Source: Alphaproteobacteria bacterium UBA1908 (GTDB lineage Bacteria; Pseudomonadota; Alphaproteobacteria; Caedimonadales; UBA1908). Taken from it: a DNA stretch of 63,409 nucleotides. The translations under genes were made by a program, and so were the position numbers. A model generated the notes under the pieces. It had not been told where the DNA came from. It ran no database searches and worked only from the letters and a program-made list of their open reading frames with translations. Positions 9,010 through 18,163 of this stretch are shown here, in pieces; position 1 is the stretch's first letter; each line of letters opens with the position of its first letter. The stretch is from contig DDGG01000008.1 in the NCBI GenBank assembly GCA_002337525.1, positions 10,634 through 74,042 of the forward strand, written 5' to 3'.

Positions 9010-9018
9010 TGTGGATAA
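9010..9018 (-). promoter_or_regulatory. Perfect DnaA box (TTATCCACA)
   Basis: TGTGGATAA on the plus strand is the exact complement of the strict DnaA box TTATCCACA. It lies 32 bases before the first phased MraZ box and 172 bases before the mraZ start. A single box does not indicate an origin; no cluster of boxes and no dnaA/dnaN genes are nearby. DnaA control of the division cluster is a possible reading. Confidence 0.5.
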
Positions 9019-9050
9019 CTTTGTTGAAAACCATAAGAAACCTAATTTAT

Positions 9051-9095
9051 ACCATTGAATCCCATTTAATCCCATGTTATACCATATATATCCAT
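9051..9095 (-). promoter_or_regulatory. MraZ operator: five phased CCAT/ATGG repeats
   Basis: CCAT cores occur at 9052, 9062, 9072, 9082 and 9092, exactly 10 bases apart. On the minus strand these read as (A)TGG(G) repeats, the known MraZ-box pattern of TGGG direct repeats with a 10-base period found upstream of mraZ in many bacteria. A weaker sixth phase is at 9031. The array ends about 95 bases before the mraZ start. MraZ is expected to bind here as a ring and autoregulate the dcw operon. Confidence 0.8.
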
Positions 9096-9190
9096 TTAAA
9101 GTGATGGGTTCGTTTTTACATAATAAATAAGGAAGATTTTCTTCCTGAGCCTTCTAACAAAGGCTTTAAAATATTGGAAATGGGTTTGAG

Positions 9191-9667
9191 ATGGCATTGT
9201 TCCTCTCCACTTTTGTAAACAAGGTAGATAAAAAAGGTCGCGTTAGTGTGCCGGCCTCTTTTCGTGCTGCGTTATCAAAAGAAAATTTCCAGGGATTCAT
9301 CGCTTTTCGATCTTATAAAAACCATGCTGTTGAGTGTTGTAGTTATTCCCGGATGGAGCGTTTAAGTGAAAGCGTGGATGATCTGGATGTTTTCTCAGAT
9401 GCTCAGGAAGATTTGACAGCCACAATTTTTGCAGACGCTCAGCAGCTTCCTTTCGATGGAGATGGGCGCATTATATTACCCCAAAATATTCTTGAACATG
9501 CACAAATCAAAGATAAAGTTTCCTTTGTTGGCCGAGGAAGTACTTTTCAGATCTGGGCGCCAGACGTCTTCGAAGCTGTGCAGGAAGAAGCACGCAGTCG
9601 CTTGAAAAAAGAACAGACAACATTACGACTGCGCCAGAAAAGTTCTAGCGAGGGAGTATCGTCATGA
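9191..9667 (+). CDS. mraZ: Transcriptional regulator MraZ
   Basis: The protein has 158 residues and two SpoVT-AbrB-type domains. The first includes FVNKVDKKGRVSVPASFR (about 8-25) and the second DGDGRIILPQNI (about 93-104). MraZ forms ring-shaped oligomers that bind direct repeats in its own promoter and control the division and cell-wall cluster. The operator is visible just upstream. The stop overlaps the rsmH start by 4 bases. Confidence 0.95.
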   Translation: MALFLSTFVNKVDKKGRVSVPASFRAALSKENFQGFIAFRSYKNHAVECCSYSRMERLSESVDDLDVFSDAQEDLTATIFADAQQLPFDGDGRIILPQNILEHAQIKDKVSFVGRGSTFQIWAPDVFEAVQEEARSRLKKEQTTLRLRQKSSSEGVSS

Positions 9668-10644
9668 GTGATATGACCCCTCATCACATCCCCCAAAGGC
9701 CCCATGTTCCTGTCTTGATGAAAGAGGTTTTGACTTATCTGTCCCCCACAGAGTCTGAAACTTATGTTGACGGAACATTTGGGGCCGGGGGGTATTCAAA
9801 AGCGATTCTGGAATCAGCGGACTCTTGTCAAGTCATTGCCCTTGATCGTGACCTGGAGGCTATGAAGCGTGGCGATGAGATATCTGAAAAATATGGAGCA
9901 CGATTCAGGCTTGTTCATGCGCGTTTTTCAGAGCTCCTTGATGTTTTGAACGGACGGCAAGTGAGTGGACTGGTGCTTGATCTAGGTGTGTCATCTCCTC
10001 AACTGGATCAGGCTGAAAGAGGTTTTTCTTTTCAAAAAGATGGTCCTCTTGACATGCGTATGGGGTTAAGTGATTTAACGGCGGCAGACGTTGTTAATAC
10101 CTACGAAGAAGAGGAACTCGCCAATATATTTTATTTATATGGAGAAGAGCGTTTTTCGCGTCGTGTTGCACGTTTGATTGTTGAAAGGCGATCGACGACA
10201 CTTTTTACGCGAACCTGTGATTTGGCCTTTGTTGTTGCAAAAGCAATTCCCCAAAAACGCTCTGATTTGAAAATTCATCCTGCGACAAGGGTTTTTCAAG
10301 CGCTTCGTATTTATGTCAACGAAGAGCTTCGGGAGATTGAAGATGTTTTAGAGGCAAGCCATGAGGCTTTACTGCCCGGGGGAAGGCTTGTTGTGGTCAG
10401 TTTCCATTCTTTGGAAGACCGACTTGTTAAACTTTTTCTTAAAAAAGAATCCGGACAAACAACTTCTGTCTCACGTTATGTGCCTGACTCTGGAGAGAAA
10501 TCGTGTGCACGATATAAGGTCCTGACGAAAAAAGCTGTGATAGCTGATGAAGAAGAAGTTGCACAAAATCCTCGGTCGCGGTCTGCCAGGCTTCGTGCTG
10601 CATATAAAATTATAAATGAGAATAGGGAGGGGAGTTTATTATGA
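9664..10644 (+). CDS. rsmH: 16S rRNA m4C1402 methyltransferase RsmH
   Basis: The 326-residue SAM-dependent enzyme N4-methylates C1402 in the ribosomal P site. Visible motifs are HVPVLMKEVLTYL (about 14-26), the SAM-binding YVDGTFGAGGYSKAIL (about 34-49), the LDLGVSSPQLD block (about 105-115) and the late VVSFHSLEDR block (about 249-258). The length is usual for the family. It lies between mraZ and ftsL with 4-base overlaps on both sides. Confidence 0.97.
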   Translation: MSDMTPHHIPQRPHVPVLMKEVLTYLSPTESETYVDGTFGAGGYSKAILESADSCQVIALDRDLEAMKRGDEISEKYGARFRLVHARFSELLDVLNGRQVSGLVLDLGVSSPQLDQAERGFSFQKDGPLDMRMGLSDLTAADVVNTYEEEELANIFYLYGEERFSRRVARLIVERRSTTLFTRTCDLAFVVAKAIPQKRSDLKIHPATRVFQALRIYVNEELREIEDVLEASHEALLPGGRLVVVSFHSLEDRLVKLFLKKESGQTTSVSRYVPDSGEKSCARYKVLTKKAVIADEEEVAQNPRSRSARLRAAYKIINENREGSLL

Positions 10645-10976
10645 GGAAAATAACAACGATTTGCTTTGGGTTTGCTGTTCTTTTAGGGGGAGTCACCTAT
10701 GTTGCAAAGCAGAAAGTCATTTCTCTTGAAGAAGAGCTTTCATCTATCAATCGTCAAATTCTTGCTAAAAAAGAATCAGAACACCTTCTTAGGGCAGAAT
10801 GGGGGCATTTAAGTTGTCCAACACGCCTTCAGAACCTGGCAAAGAATCATTTAAAGATGTCACCTATTGAAGGATGGCAGGTTGTGAACGTCCAGGATAT
10901 TGAGCCAAACAGGCAGGTGATCCGTCAGGGGTCGGGTCCTGTTCGTCTTGCCAGCGCCAAGCCTCAACGTCCCTGA
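10641..10976 (+). CDS. ftsL: Cell division protein FtsL
   Basis: The small 111-residue bitopic protein has a short N-terminus, one membrane helix (about 5-22) and a coiled-coil segment (VISLEEELSSINRQILAKKE, about 26-45) that would pair with FtsB. The RLQNLAKNHLKMSPIEGWQV segment (about 63-82) is typical of alphaproteobacterial FtsL. In the divisome it links FtsQ with FtsWI. The primary sequence is poorly conserved; position between rsmH and ftsI secures the call. Confidence 0.9.
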   Translation: MRKITTICFGFAVLLGGVTYVAKQKVISLEEELSSINRQILAKKESEHLLRAEWGHLSCPTRLQNLAKNHLKMSPIEGWQVVNVQDIEPNRQVIRQGSGPVRLASAKPQRP

Positions 10977-10983
10977 TAGTATC

Positions 10984-12693
10984 ATGAAAGTTGGTGCTGC
11001 CTATACACCCCGTTCGACTTTTCAAAAATCAGCACGCCTAAGCCGGCCCGTAAAAAGTGCGCTTGATATGGCACGTACGAGATTGTGGGTGGCCTGCTTT
11101 ACATTTTCTTTTTGCCTGCTTGCTGTTTTTGTTCGTCTTGCGGGCCTTACCTTATTCCAGGGAGAAAGCAATCCTGGTTTAACGGCCGCTACCTCTCAAA
11201 ATGTTATGACGGGGCGTGCAGAAATTCTTGACCGTCATGGAGAGCTTCTGGCTACAACAATTATGACATCTTCTCTGTACGCAAATGCAAGGAAGATTCA
11301 ACATCCGGAAGAAGCGGCTAAAAAATTACACGGTATTTTCCCGGGTATTAAAAGCACTGTGTTTGAAAAGCGTTTGAAATCTGGAAAATCATTTGTGTGG
11401 ATGGCACGACATTTAACACCAAAAATGCAATCAAAAGTTTTAGAGCTAGGTATTCCGGGGCTCGGATTTGTGCGCGATTATCGACGGGTTTATCCACAAA
11501 AAAATCTTGTATCGCATGTTGTTGGATTTACAGATATTGATAACCAGGGTGTTGCGGGGATTGAATCTTCTTTTGATCAACGTCTTCGTACCAATCCAGA
11601 TCCTGTTCGCTTAAGTCTTGATATCAAATTGCAGCATATCGTAAGGGATGAATTGCAAAGGGGTATTGAAGAATTTGGCTGTATAGGGGCGGGTGCCGTG
11701 GTGATGGATATCAATACGGGAGAAGTTCTGTCGATGGTTTCCTTGCCTGATTTTGATGCAAACAAGCCAGGTAAAGCAACTTCTCAGCAGCTTTTTAATC
11801 AAAGTACTTTGGGAGTTTATGAATTAGGCTCTATCATGAAAATTCCTAATACAGCGATGGGTCTTGAATCGGGAAAGGTAAAGCTGAATACAACATACAA
11901 TACGTCTGAGCCTCTTAAGGTTGGTCGCTTTTCGATTTCTGATTATAGGGCAGACTATGGGGTTATCAATGTCGCGCAGATTTTTGTCCATTCTTCAAAC
12001 AAGGGATCAGCCCGCATTGCGTTGGATGTCGGATCGGAAGGGCAGAAAACCTTCTTGAAAAAGCTGGGTTTTCTAGACAAAGTGAACATTGAATTACCAG
12101 AGGTCAGCAGCCCTCTTGTCCCAAAACGTTGGCGTGATGCCAGAACAATAACGATTTCCTATGGATATGGTTTATCAGTTAGTCCTCTTCAGGCCTTGAC
12201 GGGAATTGCTTCTATTGCGGGTGGAGGGCGACTTTTAAAGCCGACACTTTTGAAAAGAGAAAGTATTATTCCTTTTGGAGAACGTATTATTTCAGAGAAA
12301 AACTCAAAGCGTCTTCTTCAGTTAATGAGGTTTGTCGTGACTGAGGGAACCTCTCGAAAAGCGGACGTGCCAGGTTACTTTGTTGCTGGAAAAACAGGGA
12401 CAGCAGATCTTTTGATTAAGGGACGCTATGATAAAAGTCGTTCTTCAACAACCTTTATTGGTATTTTGGGAGAGACAGCAGAAACACCCAAATATGCTAT
12501 TATTGTACGACTTGATGATCCGCAACGCTTGAAGAAAACATTTGGTTTTAATGCCGCTGGCTGGAATGCGGCGCCTGTCGCGGGGCGTATTATGGCGCGC
12601 CTGACAGGTTTTGCAGGGTTGCGCCCCCAGGAAGATAAGTCACAGGTTTTGGATCCCTTTTTCAGGCAAGTCAGTTTTAGGAAAAAGAAATGA
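10984..12693 (+). CDS. ftsI: Septal peptidoglycan transpeptidase FtsI (PBP3)
   Basis: It is a class B penicillin-binding protein of 569 residues. A cytoplasmic tail and a membrane helix (about 34-56) lead to the dimerisation domain and the transpeptidase domain. The catalytic SxxK is S283-IMK, SxN is S337-S-N339, and KTG is K470-T-G472. It cross-links septal peptidoglycan with FtsW as glycosyltransferase partner. I start at the ATG 8 bases after ftsL; a TTG overlapping ftsL would add 12 residues. No strong ribosome site precedes it, so translation is probably coupled to ftsL. The stop overlaps murE. Confidence 0.95.
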   Translation: MKVGAAYTPRSTFQKSARLSRPVKSALDMARTRLWVACFTFSFCLLAVFVRLAGLTLFQGESNPGLTAATSQNVMTGRAEILDRHGELLATTIMTSSLYANARKIQHPEEAAKKLHGIFPGIKSTVFEKRLKSGKSFVWMARHLTPKMQSKVLELGIPGLGFVRDYRRVYPQKNLVSHVVGFTDIDNQGVAGIESSFDQRLRTNPDPVRLSLDIKLQHIVRDELQRGIEEFGCIGAGAVVMDINTGEVLSMVSLPDFDANKPGKATSQQLFNQSTLGVYELGSIMKIPNTAMGLESGKVKLNTTYNTSEPLKVGRFSISDYRADYGVINVAQIFVHSSNKGSARIALDVGSEGQKTFLKKLGFLDKVNIELPEVSSPLVPKRWRDARTITISYGYGLSVSPLQALTGIASIAGGGRLLKPTLLKRESIIPFGERIISEKNSKRLLQLMRFVVTEGTSRKADVPGYFVAGKTGTADLLIKGRYDKSRSSTTFIGILGETAETPKYAIIVRLDDPQRLKKTFGFNAAGWNAAPVAGRIMARLTGFAGLRPQEDKSQVLDPFFRQVSFRKKK

Positions 12694-14183
12694 AACTTTT
12701 AGATCTTTTAAGCGGGATTCGGTACAAAGGGGATGTTTCTTCACAGACAAAAATAGAGCGTGTTTTGAGTGATTCTCAACAGGTTCAAAAAAATGATTTA
12801 TTTCTTGCAATGCCGTCTGTATCAGGAAAAGATATAGCACCATATGTAAAGGAAGCCATTGAAAAAGGCGCAAAAGTTGTTTTGTGCTCAAAGGAGACAG
12901 CCCGTTTTTTTCAAAAAAGCTCTTATGAAAAAAGTCTTGTTATTGTCTCGGACATGCTGAAAGCTCGCGCAAAAATAGCGGCGAAGTTAAATCCTCGTCA
13001 GCCTGCACATTTGGCTGCTGTGACCGGCACAAATGGCAAAACGTCATCAGTTCATTTTTTTGCACAACTTTGTCAGGGTACGCAAAAATCAGTGGGTACG
13101 ATTGGGACGCTGGGAGTTACTTCGTCTGTTTCTTTAAAGCAGGATTTTCTCTCGAAAAAAAATTTGACATCGCCGGATCCCTTTTTACTGCATAAGATTC
13201 TTAATGAAATGGCAACAGAGGGTGTGAAGTATGGTGCACTTGAAGCATCAAGCCACGGTTTGCAACAAAAACGGTTGGATGCTATTGAGCTGGATGTTGC
13301 TGCTTTCACAAATCTTAGCCACGATCATCTGGATTATCATCAAACAATGGAAGCGTACTTTGCTGCTAAAACTCGCTTGTTCTCAGAGCTTTTAAAACCA
13401 GGTTTTACAGCTGTTTTGAATATGGATGAGTCACATGGTCATGTTCTGGAAAAAATTTGCAAGGATCGTCGTCACTCCCTGATTCGGTATGGTAGAGAAG
13501 GGAATGAACTGCGGCTTCTTGATGTTATTCTTTTTGAGGGAGGTCAGCGTCTTACCCTTGATTTGCTGGGGAAAGAGGTTGTTATTGAAATTCCGCTTGT
13601 TGGTGTTTTTCAAGTCTATAATATTTTGTGTGCAATTGGGATGGCCATCGGAGTTGGGTTAAAAATTGAAGACATTATTCCATGCCTTGAAAATCTTCAA
13701 AATGTTCCCGGTCGGCTGGAATTTATAGGAAAGACAAAAGCAGGTGGAGGGGTTTTTGTTGACTATGCCCATACGTCTGACGCACTGGAAAGTGCTTTGA
13801 CATCTTTAAAGCCCCATGTTAAAGGCCTTCTAACTGTTGTTTTTGGGTGTGGCGGAGATCGAGACTCTGAAAAACGTCCCTTGATGGGTCGCGTTGCCTG
13901 GCGACATGCTCAAAAAATTTATGTGACTGATGATAATCCAAGAACTGAAGATCCTGAAATGATTCGTCAACAGATTATAACTGCTTGTCCGGGTGCTAAT
14001 AATGTTGGAAACCGACTGCTTGCAATTGAAAAAGCCTTGAAAGGTCTGCAAAAGGGAAATGTGTGTCTTATTGCTGGAAAAGGACATGAAACAGGACAAC
14101 TTGTTGGAGACACATTTTATGATTTTGACGACCGTGAAGTAGTTCGAGAGTTTTTGGAAAAGCACGGAGGAACACTGGCGTGA
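12690..14183 (+). CDS. murE: UDP-MurNAc-tripeptide synthetase MurE (mDAP-adding)
   Basis: The 497-residue Mur ligase has three domains: the N-terminal UDP-binding domain, a central ATPase with VTGTNGKTSS (about 111-120), and a C-terminal domain with DDNPRTEDP (about 412-420). DNPR is the signature for recognising meso-diaminopimelate, so the wall should be of the Gram-negative mDAP type. The enzyme acts in the cytoplasm on UDP-MurNAc-L-Ala-D-Glu. It overlaps ftsI and murF by 4 bases each. Confidence 0.97.
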   Translation: MKLLDLLSGIRYKGDVSSQTKIERVLSDSQQVQKNDLFLAMPSVSGKDIAPYVKEAIEKGAKVVLCSKETARFFQKSSYEKSLVIVSDMLKARAKIAAKLNPRQPAHLAAVTGTNGKTSSVHFFAQLCQGTQKSVGTIGTLGVTSSVSLKQDFLSKKNLTSPDPFLLHKILNEMATEGVKYGALEASSHGLQQKRLDAIELDVAAFTNLSHDHLDYHQTMEAYFAAKTRLFSELLKPGFTAVLNMDESHGHVLEKICKDRRHSLIRYGREGNELRLLDVILFEGGQRLTLDLLGKEVVIEIPLVGVFQVYNILCAIGMAIGVGLKIEDIIPCLENLQNVPGRLEFIGKTKAGGGVFVDYAHTSDALESALTSLKPHVKGLLTVVFGCGGDRDSEKRPLMGRVAWRHAQKIYVTDDNPRTEDPEMIRQQIITACPGANNVGNRLLAIEKALKGLQKGNVCLIAGKGHETGQLVGDTFYDFDDREVVREFLEKHGGTLA

Positions 14184-15625
14184 AATCTCTTTGGACAAAA
14201 GCGGAACTGGACCATTTATTTCATACAGATGTGACGATAAAGAAACAGATTAAAGGTCTGTCAATTGATACACGAACCCTGCAAGAGGGAGACTTGTTTG
14301 TTGCTTTAAAAGGGCCTGTAGCAGATGGGCATGACTATATTGAGAAAGCTTTTCAATCCGGCGCTACGGCCGCTATAGTCGAGAGGCAGCCAAAAGGGGT
14401 TGACGTGTCAAAGATGTGTTTGCAGGTTCGAGATTCCTTTGCGGCTTTACGTCAACTCGCTGTTTACAGTCGATCAAGAACAAGGGCCTGTATCGCCGGA
14501 GTAACAGGAAGCTATGGTAAAACAAGCTGTAAAGATGCTTTGTATCAATTACTTTCTCGACAGGGAAAAACGCATGCGACTAAAAGTAGTTTTAATAATC
14601 ACTGGGGTGTACCCTTAAGTCTTGCCGGTATGAGGTCTGAAACAGAGTTTGCAATTTTTGAAATGGGCATGAATAACCCAGGAGAGATTAAGCCTTTATC
14701 CCTGATGGTGCGTCCAAATGTTGCATTAATTACAACTATTGCTGCGGCACATATTGGTAATATGCATAGTATTAGGGCGATCGCTGAAGAGAAAGCTGAT
14801 ATTTTTGAAGGTATGTGTTCCGGTAGTATTGCAATATTAAACGAGGAAAGTGCCGAGAGTGACCTCTTGAAAAAGCGAGCTTTGGATAAAGACTTGAAAA
14901 TACTAACATTTGGGACTGGTTCTCGTTCTTTTGCCTCTTTGAAATCTTATTACTTTAATGAAACCGGATTGATTGTTAACGCAGAAATTAATGGGCAGGC
15001 ATTAACGTATTCACTTCCTGTCAGACAGAAACACTGGGCTTTTAGCAGCCTTGGTGTTTTAGCAACCCTTTCTGCAATGGGGGCCGATGTTGCTCAGGCT
15101 GCGTCGGACTTTCAAGCATATGAATTGCCTGAAGGCCGAGGGAGACGCATAGAGGTTCCTTTTAAAGCTGGTTCTATTACGATTCTTGATGAAAGCTATA
15201 ATGCGGGTCCTGGATCAATGCAGCAGGCCATAGAGTCTCTTCAAGCTGTCCGGCCGCAAGGGGCGGGTCGGTGTATTGCTATTCTGGCAGATATGCTGGA
15301 ACTTGGTCATCACTCAAAAACAGAACATCAGGCACTAGCGCCTTTATTAGAACAAGCCAAAGTTGATCTTGTCTTTACCCTGGGGACAGAGATTAAAGCG
15401 CTTCATGATGTTTTGAATGCTGGAACTCTTGCGGGCCATGCTGATTCTAACGATGATATTGAAGCTTTAATCGAAAAGATTTTGACTCGGGTTCAACCCG
15501 GCGATGTCTACCTTTTAAAAGGATCGCGGGGACAACGTGCTTATCGTGGGCGGCTAGCAAGAGTTGTTGATGCCTTAAAAAAAATAGAAATATTATTGCC
15601 AGATTTGCGAGCAGGAGGAACCTAA
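14180..15625 (+). CDS. murF: UDP-MurNAc-pentapeptide synthetase MurF
   Basis: The 481-residue Mur ligase adds D-Ala-D-Ala to UDP-MurNAc-tripeptide. The N-terminal block IDTRTLQEGDLFVALKG (about 30-46), the ATP loop VTGSYGKTSCKD (about 109-120) and LDESYNAGPGSM (about 336-347) are typical. It starts with GTG within the murE end, so translation is coupled. A strong AGGAGG site inside its tail serves the next gene. Confidence 0.97.
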   Translation: MKSLWTKAELDHLFHTDVTIKKQIKGLSIDTRTLQEGDLFVALKGPVADGHDYIEKAFQSGATAAIVERQPKGVDVSKMCLQVRDSFAALRQLAVYSRSRTRACIAGVTGSYGKTSCKDALYQLLSRQGKTHATKSSFNNHWGVPLSLAGMRSETEFAIFEMGMNNPGEIKPLSLMVRPNVALITTIAAAHIGNMHSIRAIAEEKADIFEGMCSGSIAILNEESAESDLLKKRALDKDLKILTFGTGSRSFASLKSYYFNETGLIVNAEINGQALTYSLPVRQKHWAFSSLGVLATLSAMGADVAQAASDFQAYELPEGRGRRIEVPFKAGSITILDESYNAGPGSMQQAIESLQAVRPQGAGRCIAILADMLELGHHSKTEHQALAPLLEQAKVDLVFTLGTEIKALHDVLNAGTLAGHADSNDDIEALIEKILTRVQPGDVYLLKGSRGQRAYRGRLARVVDALKKIEILLPDLRAGGT

Positions 15626-15628
15626 CCC

Positions 15629-16717
15629 ATGTTTTATCATTTTTTATATCCTTCTGTGAGTGAATTTCCTTTTTTCAACCTGTTTCGCTATATTACATTT
15701 CGCACTGGAGCGGCGGTACTTACATCTTTGATTCTTAGCTTTTATTTGGGGCCCAAGCTAATTCGGTGGTTAAAAAGTCGCCAAAAGCATGGGCAGCCAA
15801 TTCGCGAAGATGGCCCTGAATCTCATTTGCTTACAAAAAAGGGAACACCGACAATGGGGGGATTCCTTATTCTTCTGGTATTGACAATTAGTACTTTGCT
15901 TTGGGGGAATTTTGAAACACCAGTTCTTTACTTTGTTTTATTTGTTACCCTTGGTTTCGGAGCTCTGGGAGCCATTGATGACTATATGAAACTAACAGAA
16001 CGCAGTTCGAAGGGAATGTCCGGTAAAGTCAAGTTGCTGGGTCAGCTTTTTATCTCGACACTTGCAGCATACTGTATTATGGAATGGCTTCCCTCAGAAA
16101 TTGCGACTTCTTTGACGTTGCCATTTTTTAAAAATGTTTTGATTGAACTAGGTTGGTTTTTTGTCCCATTTGCTGTTTTTGTGATGGTAGGGGCCTCCAA
16201 CGCAGTGAATCTGACAGATGGCCTTGATGGTTTGGCAATTGTTCCCATCATTGTTGTGGGAGGATGTTTTCTATTGATTTCATACCTTGTGGGACATAGC
16301 GTTTTTGCAAATTATTTACAGATTCATTATGTTGCAGGCAGTGGGGAAATAGCGGTTTTTTGTGGCGCTCTTGTCGGGGCGGGTCTTGGCTTTCTTTGGT
16401 ATAATGCCCCACCAGCTATGGTTTTTATGGGGGATACAGGGTCTCTGGCACTTGGAGGAGCCCTTGGCGCAATTAGTGTCATTACAAAACATGAACTTGT
16501 TCTGGCAATTACGGGCGGGCTTTTTGTAATGGAAACAGTTTCAGTTGTTGTTCAGGTTCTGTATTTTAAAGCAACAGGACGCCGTGTTTTTCTTATGGCC
16601 CCAATTCATCATCATTTTGAAAAAAAAGGATGGGCTGAACAAACCATAGTCATTCGTTTCTGGATTATTACCGTTATTCTGGGGCTTATTGGCCTGTCAA
16701 CATTAAAGCTGAGGTAA
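15629..16717 (+). CDS. mraY: Phospho-MurNAc-pentapeptide transferase MraY
   Basis: The 362-residue polytopic enzyme has about ten membrane helices. It transfers phospho-MurNAc-pentapeptide to undecaprenyl phosphate, making lipid I. Visible motifs are KKGTPTMGG (about 71-79), the GAIDDYMKL aspartates (about 114-122), NLTDGLDGLA (about 194-203), MGDTGSL (about 267-273) and the HHHFEKKGW loop (about 326-334). A strong AGGAGG site at 15613-15618 sets the start. Confidence 0.98.
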   Translation: MFYHFLYPSVSEFPFFNLFRYITFRTGAAVLTSLILSFYLGPKLIRWLKSRQKHGQPIREDGPESHLLTKKGTPTMGGFLILLVLTISTLLWGNFETPVLYFVLFVTLGFGALGAIDDYMKLTERSSKGMSGKVKLLGQLFISTLAAYCIMEWLPSEIATSLTLPFFKNVLIELGWFFVPFAVFVMVGASNAVNLTDGLDGLAIVPIIVVGGCFLLISYLVGHSVFANYLQIHYVAGSGEIAVFCGALVGAGLGFLWYNAPPAMVFMGDTGSLALGGALGAISVITKHELVLAITGGLFVMETVSVVVQVLYFKATGRRVFLMAPIHHHFEKKGWAEQTIVIRFWIITVILGLIGLSTLKLR

Positions 16718-16723
16718 AACAAA

Positions 16724-18163
16724 GTGATTTTACCATTTGCCAAAGGAAAAAAATATTACGTCGTGGGACTTGGGAAATCGGGTTGGTCATGTATTGAATC
16801 CCTTGTTCAAAGTGAAGCAACTGTTTTGGTTTGGGATGATGCTAATGAAAATCAGAAAAAGGCGCTTGAAAAGGGCTTAACCCTTGTTGCTCCGCAGGAT
16901 GTTATCTGGGATTCTCTTACAGCCCTTGTTTTAAGTCCGGGTATTCCCCATTTTTTCCCAGAACCCCATGTTTCAGCTGTGTATGCCAGATCTCATCAAA
17001 TTCCTGTTATTTGCGATGTTGACTTGTTTTTTCAATCTTGTCCTGAAGGTCCCGTTGTTGGTGTCACAGGGACAAATGGCAAATCAACAACAGCTGCCTT
17101 AATCTCGCATTGCCTGAACATGGCAGGCTTATCGGCACAGGCGGTGGGTAATATAGGTGTTCCCGCTCTGGACAATCAGGAAAAGACATCTGACACAAAA
17201 AAAATAACGGTCATAGAGCTTTCCTCCTACCAATTAGAACGTGTGCCGCATTTGTCTCTTGATGTTGCTGTGCACCTTAATCTGTCACCGGATCATTTGT
17301 CACGTCATGGAGGGTTTAAGGGATATTGTGAGGCTAAAAAACATATTTTTGGTCAGGCGAATCTGGCAGTTGTTGGTATTGATGATGATCATAGTCGTGT
17401 CCTTTTTGAAAGCCTTGATAGCAGGGACTTTATCAGTGGAAAAATATCCCTTTCTACAACAGATCATCAGGCAGTGAAAAGTGGATTGTTCTATGAATCA
17501 GGGAACTATATCGAGGTATTAGATGCAGTAGAACTAGCCAAAGATTTTGTTCCTGATGAAGGGGTATTTTTAACGGCCAATGATTGCCCGTCATCCCTCA
17601 TGGGACGTCACAACGCTCAAAATATTATGGCGGCTTATGCCGTTTGTCAGCATTTTGGCGTTTCCCGGGTGGACTTTAAAAAGGCAATAGCTTCTTTTCC
17701 GGGGTTGTCGCATCGTCAGGAAGTCTTGAGACAAGATGGAACGCTTACTATTGTTAATGATAGCAAGGCAACCAATGTAATGTCGACGCTGACAGCTTTA
17801 AGAACTTATGACAACATTTTCTGGATTGCTGGTGGGCAGGGAAAAAATGAGAGTTTGGACCCTTTGGCTGAGTTCTTTCCAAAGATCAGAAAAGTATATT
17901 TGATTGGCCAGGCTATGAAATATTTTGCAAAAGAATTAGGGAAACATCTCATGGTTCAGGAATGTGGTATTTTGGATACAGCCGTTCGAAACGCCTATCA
18001 CGATGCAAAACAAGAAAAAAATGCGGTTCTTTTATTCTCGCCGGCCTGTGCCAGTTTTGATCAATTCAAGAATTTTGAAGAGCGAGGTGAAGCCTTTCGT
18101 CGCCTTGTGCTATCGTTGGAGCAAGATCAATTCTTTGAAATACCTCAGAGAGACTTTCGATGA
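16724..18163 (+). CDS. murD: UDP-MurNAc-L-Ala-D-Glu ligase MurD
   Basis: The 479-residue Mur ligase adds D-glutamate to UDP-MurNAc-L-alanine. The N-terminal Rossmann part contains VVGLGKSGWS (about 13-22), the ATP loop is GVTGTNGKSTTA (about 113-124), and ELSSYQLE (about 167-174) and LNLSPDHLSRH (about 188-198) are the family motifs. It starts with GTG 6 bases after mraY and overlaps ftsW by 4. Confidence 0.97.
   Translation: MILPFAKGKKYYVVGLGKSGWSCIESLVQSEATVLVWDDANENQKKALEKGLTLVAPQDVIWDSLTALVLSPGIPHFFPEPHVSAVYARSHQIPVICDVDLFFQSCPEGPVVGVTGTNGKSTTAALISHCLNMAGLSAQAVGNIGVPALDNQEKTSDTKKITVIELSSYQLERVPHLSLDVAVHLNLSPDHLSRHGGFKGYCEAKKHIFGQANLAVVGIDDDHSRVLFESLDSRDFISGKISLSTTDHQAVKSGLFYESGNYIEVLDAVELAKDFVPDEGVFLTANDCPSSLMGRHNAQNIMAAYAVCQHFGVSRVDFKKAIASFPGLSHRQEVLRQDGTLTIVNDSKATNVMSTLTALRTYDNIFWIAGGQGKNESLDPLAEFFPKIRKVYLIGQAMKYFAKELGKHLMVQECGILDTAVRNAYHDAKQEKNAVLLFSPACASFDQFKNFEERGEAFRRLVLSLEQDQFFEIPQRDFR

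Larger units (their letters stand above)
8421..9190. other. Long intergenic leader between flagellar operon and dcw cluster
   Basis: This 770-base stretch holds a possible 58-codon ORF at its left end, a dispersed-repeat copy at 8521, a good promoter-like sequence near 8720-8747, a perfect DnaA box at 9010-9018 and phased MraZ boxes at 9051-9095. Otherwise it is AT-rich, with no long ORF on either strand and no structured RNA that I recognise. Its length suggests a complex promoter region for the dcw operon. Confidence 0.6.

Noticed and set aside
9010..9018. Replication origin
   Set aside because: Only one DnaA box, with no box cluster, no dnaA or dnaN and no clear unwinding element at this place.
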